The notes beneath the pieces were generated by a model. It made no database searches. It worked only from the letters and a program-made list of their open reading frames with translations, and was not told where the DNA came from. Positions 1-7,396 of a stretch of 20,401 nucleotides of DNA are shown here, one piece after another (position 1 is the stretch's first letter; each line of letters opens with the position of its first letter). The DNA is from Butyriboletus loyo (lineage: Eukaryota > Basidiomycota > Agaricomycetes > Boletales > Boletaceae), in assembly GCA_038093515.1 (NCBI GenBank), contig JBBPSI010000345.1:1-20401 (forward strand). The letters run 5' to 3'. The position numbers and the translations under genes are program-made.

Positions 1-227
1 AGCTGGAATCTCTCAGCTGGAGCTCACTGTCAGAAACTGTATATTCAAGTAGAACTAGCTTCACATACCTGGAGCTCACTGTCAGAAACTGAGGAACTAA
101 GACAGTGAGCTCCAAGCTACATGCGAAGCGCTACAACAACAGTAAATAATGCGCCACAATGTGGCTGACAGCATGACTAAGGTAACACTCTAGAAATGCG
201 CAGAGTGCGAAATAAGTAAATGTAACA
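1..227 (-). repeat. copia 3' LTR, clipped by window edge
   Basis: It is a direct repeat of 4584-4808. On the minus strand it starts TGTTACATTT next to a purine-rich tract. Its far end (expected ...GCTAACA) is cut by the window start. Inside, the motif GGAGCTCACTGTC occurs at 19-31 and 71-83 and inverted at 101-113. Confidence 0.95.
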
Positions 228-236
228 CTTCCCCCT
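228..236 (-). other. copia polypurine tract
   Basis: On the minus strand AGGGGGAAG lies directly against the TGTTAC start of the 3' LTR, the usual place for the plus-strand DNA primer. A second GGGGGAAGT occurs at 267-275 and forms the last codons (Gly-Gly-Ser) of the pol frame. Confidence 0.85.
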
Positions 237-263
237 GATTGCGCATCTCTGCACAATCTGAAT

Positions 264-3161
264 CTAACTTCCCCCGAATGGGGCAAGTCCAATGAGCTCG
301 CAGAACTGCTGCACTTTAGCACGAGGGAGCGCTTTGGTGAGCAGATCAGCGGGCATACTCGCAGTTGGTACGAAATGAGGCGAAATGACACCTGTATCAA
401 CCACATCTCGCAACCAATACCACCTGAGGTCGAGCTGCTTCATGCGACCATGATGCTCGGGGTGTTTGGCAACCTGGATCGCCGACTGGTTGTCCATGTG
501 CAGGGTGGATGCACCAGGGAGCTCAAAACCGAGTTCCTGGAGCATTTTGCGCATCCAGACAATCTCCTTGCCAGCTTCGCATGCAGCGATGTACTCAGCC
601 TCAGTTGTCGACAAAGCAACAATGGGCTGTCGCTTGGACATCCAGGAGACGACACCAGTGCCAATCTTGACAACATATGCGCCAGTGGAGCGACCAGAGT
701 CCTTGCAATCGCCATGGCTGGCATCAGAGAAGGTGGTGAAGAGTTCAGATGTCGAGGAGTCAGGGGAATAGGTGATAGCGTAGTTGAGAGTCCCCTTGAT
801 GTAGCGAAAGAGGTGTTTGATGGCATTCCAATGCGCAACTCCTGGATCTGAGGTGAACGAAGCCAGCTGACCGACCGAGAATGCGATGTCTGGGCGAGTT
901 GTGCACGAGAGATACTGCAAGGAGCCAATCGCACCTCCATAGTCGACAGAACGCATGAAAGCGCGCTCTTCCGATGTCCTGGGGCTCTGTTCACGCGAAA
1001 GACACAGTCCTGGCTCCATAGGCGTCGAGACAGGCTTGCATTCGGCCATATTGAAGCGAGAGAGGACATCGATGCAATATTGTCGTTGGGAGATGGTGAG
1101 GGACCGCTTGGAGCGGTCGCGGTCGATTTTGATGCCCAGGATCTCTGTGGTAGGTCCGAGATCGCGCAACTTGAAGTGTTTGCGCAGATCCTCGATGGAC
1201 TGCTTGATGGCATCAAGGGACTTGGATGCGAAGGTCATATCGTCCACAAAGACAGGCAACATGATCTGGACATCACCTCGGACAAAGACATACACAGCTG
1301 CATCGGAATAGGTCTGGGTGAAGCCCAATGACTCGAGAGTGGTGCGCATCTTGCGATTCCAGCGATTTCCACCTTGCTTCGTCCCATAGAGCGATTTCTG
1401 CAGCAAACAGACGGTTTCCTTGGTGTTGCCCTCTCCAAATCCCTCTGGCTGCTCCATATAGACATCGCAGTCCATTTCACCATTGAGATAGGCATTGGAG
1501 ATGTCGACAGACCAGAGATGGAGGTCGTGGATCGCAGCAAGCGCAAGGATAATGCGAAGAGTGGGTAGGCGCACTGTAGGAGCGAAGACCTCGAGGTATT
1601 CATATCCCGGACGCTGGGAGAAGCCTTGGGCGACCAATCGGCCCTTAAAGCGCTCAAAGGAGCCATCAGCGCGATATTTCTTGGTGAAAATCCACTTGGA
1701 CCCAATAACTGGTCGATCTGTAGGCCTGGGAACGAGTTTCCATGTGCCATTCGCCTTGTGGGCAGCCAGTTCGTCGAGCGCAGCCTGTTTCCATTCATCA
1801 GCTTCGTCTCCTCGCAATGCCTCCCTGTAGGACCTTGGATGGGCTGTATTTGTGCTGAAACACTGCGCCATATCAGCCTCTTCCTCGTCGGAATCAGAGG
1901 AGTCAGTGGACAGCTGAGCAGGGCTCAGTTTCCACCATTCGCGAGGTGGCTGACGTGTTCTGCGAGGTAAACGAGCACCAATCCCAATTGGACTCGGTGT
2001 GGGCTCTGGGACAGCGCCAGGTGGTGGTCTCTCTGGTACAGGTGCAGGTGGTGGCGTCTCAGGTAAACGAGCTGGTGGTGCAACTGGTGTCCTGGGTTCG
2101 TCATCCTGTTCCTCTGGTGGATCAGGCGCCCCCCCAGGATGTAGAATCCCAGGTGCTGTGGAATCGCCATCCTCGTCGTCTCCAGTGGTCACAGGTGGCT
2201 CATATAGAGTCGGAATGGGAATGGGAAGGGTGGAGGGTGGTTGTTGGACAGTTGACTGGCCAGTTGTGCTTCGTTCATCGAAATCAGCGCGTTCTGAGAT
2301 GAGAGTGCGCTTTGTGGTTGGGTTGTAGAACTTCCAACCCTTGTAGCCATCTGGATACCCAATGAATACACACTTCTCGTAGTGCGGTCGCAGGGCATCG
2401 CGCTTGTCCTTCTGGATGTGGACATAAGAAGTGCAACCCCAGACACGAAGGTGAGATACATCTGGCTTTCGTCCATGCCAGAGTTCGTACGGAGTGGAGT
2501 TATCGAGTGCTGCAGTGGGGCATCTGTTCCACACATGGACGAGCGCAGCTAGTGCTTCGCCCCAGAAGGCCATCGCGAGGCCAGATTCCTTCAACATGGC
2601 TGTGATGCGCTCAGAAAGGACCCGATTGGCGCGTTCTGCGACACCATTCTGCTGCGGACGCGCTCGGACAGTGTGCTGGCGTTCGATACCGCATTCCTGG
2701 GTGAATTTGAGCATGGCATTGCTCATATACTCGCCTCCCTTGTCATCTCGCAGCGTTTTGATGCGACGCTCTGTCTGGTTCTCTGCAAACGCCCTGAATT
2801 GCTTAAATGCGTCGAAAACATCGGATTTAGCACGAATGGGCAGGACAAATCGATATCTGGAGTAGTCGTCGATGAAGGTCACCCAATAGCGGTAGCCAGA
2901 GAACGTGGGGTAGGGAATGGCGTGTACATCCGAGTGGACGAGCTCAAGGGGTCGAGATGCGCGAGATTGGGAGCTGGGGAATGGATTTGCGTGCATTTTG
3001 CCAGCGAGGCATGGCTCACAAATTGGATCAGGTGCCGACTTGCTGTCCAGCTTCATCCCAGTCACCAAATCGCGCTCCATCAGCGACTTGATGTCTGCCG
3101 AGTTGTGGTGCGCAAAGCGACGATGCCAGAGCGATAAGTCGAGCGGAACAGTTGTTGCAGC
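264..3161 (-). CDS. copia Pol: integrase, reverse transcriptase, RNase H
   Basis: This frame continues directly after the UGA at 3162-3164 and is open to the TAG at 264-266 (about 965 codons; first ATG at 3080). Visible in order: the GAG_pre-integrase/HHCC zinc finger (LWHRRFAHH, then CEPC); the integrase core with HSDVH, DDKGGEY and NGVAERANR holding D, D and E; a long Pro-rich, acidic linker; the RT with VDISNAYLNG and the catalytic FVDD; and the RNase H with FSDASHGD, STTEAEYIA and HMDNQSA. All catalytic residues look present. The product would copy element RNA and integrate the cDNA. The absence of an ATG at the left boundary suggests it was made as part of a Gag-Pol polyprotein, so the UGA is either a mutation or a readthrough stop. 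Overlapping plus-strand frames are shadows. Confidence 0.92.
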   Translation of the reverse strand, partial: AATTVPLDLSLWHRRFAHHNSADIKSLMERDLVTGMKLDSKSAPDPICEPCLAGKMHANPFPSSQSRASRPLELVHSDVHAIPYPTFSGYRYWVTFIDDYSRYRFVLPIRAKSDVFDAFKQFRAFAENQTERRIKTLRDDKGGEYMSNAMLKFTQECGIERQHTVRARPQQNGVAERANRVLSERITAMLKESGLAMAFWGEALAALVHVWNRCPTAALDNSTPYELWHGRKPDVSHLRVWGCTSYVHIQKDKRDALRPHYEKCVFIGYPDGYKGWKFYNPTTKRTLISERADFDERSTTGQSTVQQPPSTLPIPIPTLYEPPVTTGDDEDGDSTAPGILHPGGAPDPPEEQDDEPRTPVAPPARLPETPPPAPVPERPPPGAVPEPTPSPIGIGARLPRRTRQPPREWWKLSPAQLSTDSSDSDEEEADMAQCFSTNTAHPRSYREALRGDEADEWKQAALDELAAHKANGTWKLVPRPTDRPVIGSKWIFTKKYRADGSFERFKGRLVAQGFSQRPGYEYLEVFAPTVRLPTLRIILALAAIHDLHLWSVDISNAYLNGEMDCDVYMEQPEGFGEGNTKETVCLLQKSLYGTKQGGNRWNRKMRTTLESLGFTQTYSDAAVYVFVRGDVQIMLPVFVDDMTFASKSLDAIKQSIEDLRKHFKLRDLGPTTEILGIKIDRDRSKRSLTISQRQYCIDVLSRFNMAECKPVSTPMEPGLCLSREQSPRTSEERAFMRSVDYGGAIGSLQYLSCTTRPDIAFSVGQLASFTSDPGVAHWNAIKHLFRYIKGTLNYAITYSPDSSTSELFTTFSDASHGDCKDSGRSTGAYVVKIGTGVVSWMSKRQPIVALSTTEAEYIAACEAGKEIVWMRKMLQELGFELPGASTLHMDNQSAIQVAKHPEHHGRMKQLDLRWYWLRDVVDTGVISPHFVPTASMPADLLTKALPRAKVQQFCELIGLAPFGGS

Positions 3162-4499
3162 TCATGCATACTCAGTCATAGACTCTGTTGTACCATCCAA
3201 AAATGCGGCATTGTTGCTGTTAATGGTGGCGACGAATAGTGGTGGTCCAGATGCGCGAGAGAATGTCAAATGTGTTGCATTGATATGGACAACGAAGGAG
3301 GAGTGACGAGTGAGATATAAAACAGCCAGGAGGTTGTTCCTCAGCTGAGGGACATGGACATTGGAGAACTCGACCGCTCTGCACCTCTTTCCGTCTATCA
3401 CTGGATGGAACACCACTGACCCCACTCCGGCTGAATAGATGATGGTGTTGTCAGCGAGTTTGATTGGGACGCGTTTCGGCGCATAGTTGCGCAGCCAATG
3501 ATGATGGGGAGTCATATGAGAAGTGGCCCCTGAGTCTGCATTCCAATCGTGGTCAGCATCGAGTTGGAGCGGCGAAAATGGATCAGAGTGATCCATAGAG
3601 CGCAAACTTGCATTTCCAGCCCGCTCGACAACCTCCTGAGTTCCTGAGGCAACCGAAGCAGACTGTTCACCCTTCCTGTCCTTGTGGTGGTTCGTCTTGT
3701 AGTACTTTTTCGCTCGTTGCAGCGAATAGCACTTGCATTGGCAGTGGCCAGGCTTGTCACAGAACGAGCATGGTGTATTTCGTGGGCAAGCGCAGGTGGA
3801 TGATGATGTGGTGAGTGCGGAGTCAATGGGAGCTGCAGGGGCATCTGAGCGAGGGCGACAATTGATTTCTTCGGTGTGGAATGCGGCCTTGACCTTGTCT
3901 TTGTCGAGGTCCGTGAGGAGTGCCAAAGACGACACAAAATGGCTGTAATCGGGCCCAAGCGCCCGAATCATCGCCATGCAGGTCAGATCGGCATGCAGAG
4001 TCTTCATGTCGAAGCTTGACCCGCGCAGATCCTGGATTCGGAGCATGGACTCCTCGACTCGCGCTGCAAGCCCAGGCAGGGACTCCTCAGCGCGTTTCCG
4101 GATGCTGAAGAACTCGTCGTAGGCCACAAATCTGCTGCTGGCCTTCTGCTGGAGAAACACCTTCTTCAGTGCTGCCCAGGCTGCAGTGGGGTCGTCCTGG
4201 TCCGCTCGGATTTGTACTCGTTGGTCTGGCGCAATATTCAGCATAAGCTCCCCAGCTGCCCTGTCCTGTTTGATGTCCCAGGCTGTCTGGTCTGCTCCAG
4301 AAGTAGAAGGTCGAACCTCTTTTCCATCTACAAGTCTCCTGAGTCCCTTGGAGCGGAACAGTGGCTTCATCTCCTCGCTCCAGGTAATGTAGTTAGGGCC
4401 AGTGAGGTGTTGGATGCAATGGGAGTGTTGTTGGTGATCAGACATGGTTTTGGATAGAATGGGGGTGGATGGCAGTGACGAAGTGCGGTTTCGGTGCAC
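3162..4499 (-). CDS. copia Gag and aspartic protease
   Basis: The reading frame has 445 codons from the ATG at 4499. A second in-frame ATG at 4445 (MSDHQQHS) sits closer to the usual copia Gag start and may be the real one. The first ~220 residues resemble the copia Gag (UBN2) type, with NYITWSEEM near residue 37. A canonical CCHC knuckle (C244, C247, H252, C257) binds RNA in this family. The protease follows with DSGATSHM at residues 322-329, the Asp being catalytic. Translation ends at TGA (3162-3164), in the same frame as the downstream integrase, probably CGA (Arg) before mutation. Gag would form the particle and the protease would cut the polyprotein. Confidence 0.93.
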   Translation of the reverse strand: MHRNRTSSLPSTPILSKTMSDHQQHSHCIQHLTGPNYITWSEEMKPLFRSKGLRRLVDGKEVRPSTSGADQTAWDIKQDRAAGELMLNIAPDQRVQIRADQDDPTAAWAALKKVFLQQKASSRFVAYDEFFSIRKRAEESLPGLAARVEESMLRIQDLRGSSFDMKTLHADLTCMAMIRALGPDYSHFVSSLALLTDLDKDKVKAAFHTEEINCRPRSDAPAAPIDSALTTSSSTCACPRNTPCSFCDKPGHCQCKCYSLQRAKKYYKTNHHKDRKGEQSASVASGTQEVVERAGNASLRSMDHSDPFSPLQLDADHDWNADSGATSHMTPHHHWLRNYAPKRVPIKLADNTIIYSAGVGSVVFHPVIDGKRCRAVEFSNVHVPQLRNNLLAVLYLTRHSSFVVHINATHLTFSRASGPPLFVATINSNNAAFLDGTTESMTEYA

Positions 4500-4558
4500 G
4501 GAGGCGGACTTTGAAGTATTTTCGGCGATGTAGTGCGAACAATTGTGATGCGACTAGA

Positions 4559-4575
4559 GCGCAGGGCTCATAACC
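4559..4575 (-). other. copia primer-binding site, initiator tRNA-Met anticodon type
   Basis: The plus strand here reads GCGCAGGGCTCATAACC, which equals the anticodon stem-loop region of a fungal (yeast-like) initiator tRNA-Met, including the CAT anticodon. The element RNA (minus strand) therefore carries its complement immediately after the 5' LTR. It does not match a tRNA 3' end (no TGG start). Drosophila copia primes from a 5' half of the initiator tRNA-Met cut in the anticodon region, and this site fits that mode. The tRNA match is from memory, not a search. Confidence 0.8.
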
Positions 4576-4809
4576 TGTTAGCAGCTGGAATCTCTCAGCT
4601 GGAGCTCACTGTCAGAAACTATATATTCAAGTAGAACTAACTTCACATACCTGGAGCTCACTGTCAGAAACTGAGGAACTAAGACAGTGAGCTCCAAGCT
4701 ACATGCGAAGCGCTACAACAACAGTAAATAATGCGCCACAATGTGGCTGACAGTATGACTAAGGTAACACTCTAGAAATGCGCAGAGTGCGAAATAAGTA
4801 AATGTAACC
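4576..4809 (-). repeat. copia 5' LTR
   Basis: It matches 1-227. On the plus strand it begins TGTTAGCAGC and should end TGTAACA, but it reads TGTAACC, so the outermost base at 4809 is changed or lost. The solo copy at 19605-19838 confirms the true ends (TGTTACATTT...TTAACA, 234 bp). It carries the GGAGCTCACTGTC repeat and inverted repeat. Confidence 0.93.
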
Positions 4810-5660
4810 TACGTAAGTCTCCAGCTCTTGGTTGATGTGTTCCGTTTCTCCATCCGTCTGAGGGTGGTATGCAGAGGAGAGGGCAAGGTCGTAGTCGAGA
4901 AGCCTTGCAAGTTCCCTGGCAAAGGCAGAGGCGAATTGAGGGCTGTGATCGGAGATGCAGCAGGAGTAAAGGCCAAATTGGAGGAATACAGTCTTGAAAA
5001 AGAGATTGGCGACTCCTACTGCATTGACAATGTCTTTGTTGCAAGGGGAATAAATTACCCCCTTCATAAGCCCATGGTCTACCACAACCATGACTGAATT
5101 ATAAACTAATGAGGACAGAAGCCCGGTGATGAGGTTGACAGAGACCTGCTCAAAAGGATGAGTGGCTACACTGGCCAGAGGAGTGAGAGGGGGGACCATT
5201 GGGTGAGTATTAACCTTGTGCACCTGGTAAACAGTGCAGCCCGAGACAAAATGTCAAATGAGGTTGGCCATGCTGGGCCACCAATAATCTCATTGCACCA
5301 AATTCTGGGTGTGGAAGATGCCACCATGACCTCCAGCAGTGCTTTCATGTAGAGACCATACCAGGTCAACTTGGGTGCCTTCAGGGATGTACTGCTTTTT
5401 GCGGAAATACAGCTTGTTGCAATCAAAGTCCCAGTCGCTTGCGTTCATCTTGGGAAAGAGAGGCAAGTCCTTGTATAAGGCTTGCATACACCATTTAATC
5501 ATGGGATCATTGGGGGTGGAGGCGGCAATCTTCTCAGTGAGAGCAAGATTGATCTTGTGTGCGAACAGGCCATCTGGAAGAAGAGTCACTTCCTGATTAT
5601 TGGCGGAAGTGTCTACATCATCACAGCGGGACAAAGCATCTGCAGGGCCCATCTGGGTCC
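4810..5660 (-). pseudogene. Gypsy-1 pol fragment: end of RNase H region to integrase core
   Basis: This is the minus-strand continuation of the chromovirus at 14215-17965, cut from it by Gypsy-2. The Gypsy-1 frame resumes at 5660 with MGPADALSR (matching Gypsy-2 near 9375), then the integrase zinc-finger region and core. Recognisable are WSLHEST, the SDHSPQFASAF segment around the second Asp, and HPQTDGETEH around the Glu. Decay is visible. The first catalytic Asp region reads VSVNLITG (D to N). The zinc-finger CXXC reads C-x-V-Y, a Cys to Tyr change. A stop follows the TQNLVQ segment near 5290. The reading ends at QELETY, where copia was inserted; the rest of integrase, the chromodomain and the 3' LTR should lie left of the window. 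Confidence 0.9.
5656..5660. repeat. Gypsy-2 target-site duplication, left copy (GGTCC)
   Basis: GGTCC here and at 14215-14219 flanks the Gypsy-2 LTRs exactly. Joining the flanks across one copy restores the Gypsy-1 reading (HHIPG then TQMGPAD), which proves the nesting. Confidence 0.95.
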
Positions 5661-5890
5661 TGTTACGGTAGTGGACTACTCTATTTCCCCTCTACTGTTT
5701 GGACTACCATTTTCACCTAGGCTTTGCCTATTGTTCTTTGAACAGCTTAACTGTTCAGCTTAGTCACTATTTCCTGTGCTTGGACATTATTTCTTTCATA
5801 CTCCAGAACATTCTAGAGTATTCCATCCTCTTTTGTCTTTACAACTCATGTGACCTGATTGGGTCATGGTCTGTGCACAGACTTCCACAG

Positions 5891-5932
5891 TATATAAACC
5901 CATGCCTAGCACACTTGTAAATTATCTAGTTC
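5891..5932 (+). promoter_or_regulatory. Gypsy-2 LTR promoter: TATATAAA and predicted RNA start
   Basis: TATATAAA lies at 5891-5898. ATCTAGTTC starts 33 nt downstream at 5924, a normal distance for a Pol II start. The same pair recurs at 14032/14065, in Gypsy-1 (TATA 17728-17735, AGAACTAGAT 17693-17702 on the plus strand) and in Gypsy-3 (19429/19463). The exact start is inferred, not measured. Confidence 0.65.
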
Positions 5933-5965
5933 TATGCAGTCTTCTGCTAGCAATTAGTTTCACTC

Positions 5966-5999
5966 CAGACTCTTAGTGTGCACACTAAGACATAGTCTG
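5966..5999 (+). other. Conserved stem-loop in LTR leader (R/U5)
   Basis: Outer arms CAGACT and AGTCTG enclose an 18-nt perfect palindrome CTTAGTGTGCACACTAAG. The stem arms CTTAGT/ACTAAG persist in all four LTRs of this type while the loop centre varies. It lies about 40-75 nt into the predicted transcript. Confidence 0.6.
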
Positions 6000-6073
6000 A
6001 GAATTGTCTCCTGAGTCCTGTGGCTACTCCAGAGTGCCGCCTAGTGTTCTAGTTGTTAGCACCCAGTGTAACA

Positions 6074-6086
6074 AACGAACTAGATC
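6074..6086 (+). other. Gypsy-2 primer-binding site, self-priming type
   Basis: AACGAACTAGATC follows the 5' LTR directly and does not look like a tRNA 3'-end complement. GAACTAGAT (6077-6085) is the exact complement of ATCTAGTTC at the predicted RNA 5' end (5924-5932). This is the arrangement known for Tf1, where the first bases of the RNA fold back to prime reverse transcription. Confidence 0.65.
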
Positions 6087-6139
6087 TTCACCTTGCTTCT
6101 GCTTCTCAGTAGTAAAGCTGCCCTCCCCTCTCGCCCACC

Positions 6140-7396
6140 ATTACCACTCCACACTCAAGACATGTTGGTCACTCTTTCCATGTTCCATCCCCTGAACTGG
6201 AGCCCATCGTCATTGACAACCCATCGCCACCTAGATCCCCTGCCCAACCAGACCCTCAGCCCCAGCCTGACCCACAATCCTCTTATCAACCTGAGAACCA
6301 GGGTCTGGGACAAGAATCTGAGCAGACACCTAACAATGATGACAATTACAACAGCGACTACCTTGACAGAACCCCCCACATCTCATGCTCCCTGTCACCT
6401 CCATACCACTCCCCCTCATTCCCTCTCAATGATAAAGACATGTCCAGCAAGAGCAAGAACACCATCCCTAAGGACTTCAGCAGCTCAAATGAAGATGCCT
6501 CCCAATGGCTCCTCACAATGTGAACCTACTTCACCATGAATCCCACCACTTTCCCCAATGATGAAAAAAAGATCAGCACCCTGCTCACCAAGATGAGTGA
6601 AGGGAAAGCAGAAGGTTGGATGAAACTCAACCTCAATGGGAACCCCACAGAACTGCAGAAGGAGTTCAAGATGGTTTGTGAGGACTTCGAAAGAGTATTC
6701 CACCCCTTCAATATAGGGGAAAGCACCCATATTGATCTGGGGAACCTCACCCAGAACAAAGCCAACTACAAGAACAGCTACAACACCTACGTAACAGAGT
6801 TCCAACTCCTTGCCACCAAGTCTGGGATAACCGACGAGAAGGCATTAATAGAATAATTCATCAGAGGTCTTGACCCTCATCTTGCCGAGTCCATCCTCTC
6901 CTGCAAGAAAGTCCCCACCATGCTCCATGGATGGGCTGACAAAGCCTCTGCCTTCCATGCCCAGCACAAGCGAATTGACAACCTCTGTGCAGGGAAAAGA
7001 TACATTCCCACCTTCTCCTCCTCACCCTCCAAGGCTTCATCCAGCCAAAGGGACTCTAATGCCATGGATGTCAACACCATCCGACTCACTCCAGTACAAT
7101 GTGCAGAGTACATGAAGCAGAACAAATGCTTTGTATGCCACCAAGTCAGCTGTCACTCCTCAAATCATCCACGTCCCCCTCACAATGGACAGAACTCCTG
7201 AGGCCCTCCCCCTCATCCTCCTCACAATCCACAACAATCCTGTGCTGCCATCATCACACCCCCCACACCAAAGTCCTCCCCACTTGTTGACTATCTGTCC
7301 GAGTTGAATGTACTCAAAGCCTGCTTTGCTGACAAAGAAGAGAAAGTGCCCATTGCAACAGGAGTAGTGGCTGAAGCATGGCCCAAGGATTTTTAG
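6140..7396 (+). pseudogene. Gypsy-2 gag
   Basis: One frame encodes Gag over about 418 codons with three internal stops: TGA 6521-6523, TAA near 6855 and TGA 7199-7201. Order: a Pro/Asp-rich N-terminal region, a retrotransposon Gag core (NPTTFPNDEKK, then WMKLNLNG and YNTYVTEFQLLA, where the gag capsid-type helices are expected), then a knuckle-like CFVCHQVSCHSSNH with ligand order C-C-C-H. No in-frame ATG precedes the core. The frame's first plausible start is ATT at 6140 in a CCCACC context. The frame ends at TAG 7394-7396, overlapping pol by 19 nt. Gypsy-1 and Gypsy-3 keep the same frame. Gag would form the particle; this copy cannot make a full one. Confidence 0.85.

Larger units (their letters stand above)
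1..4809 (-). mobile_element. Ty1/copia LTR retrotransposon, nearly complete
   Basis: The element runs on the minus strand: 5' LTR (4576-4809), PBS, Gag-PR, IN-RT-RNase H, polypurine tract and 3' LTR (1-227). The domain order protease-integrase-RT-RNase H defines Ty1/copia (Pseudoviridae-type). The LTRs differ at about three positions, all transitions, plus the last base, so insertion is recent. The left edge lacks about 8 bp of LTR, so the target duplication cannot be tested here. The element interrupts the integrase gene of a minus-strand chromovirus whose sequence resumes at 4810. The coding frame is open except for one UGA. Its base composition is visibly more GC-rich and CpG-rich than the surrounding gypsy copies, as expected if it is younger or from a different source. 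Confidence 0.95.
5661..6073 (+). repeat. Gypsy-2 5' LTR
   Basis: It pairs with 13802-14214 at the same length, with about 17 substitutions, mostly transitions. It holds a TATA box, the predicted RNA start and a leader hairpin. Confidence 0.96.

Noticed and set aside
375..3306. Plus-strand open frames opposite copia pol
   Set aside because: They are antisense shadows of a strongly conserved pol frame and show no domains of their own.
4559..4575. A tRNA-Met gene
   Set aside because: Only the anticodon arm region matches; the acceptor, D and T arms are absent. It fits a primer-binding site.
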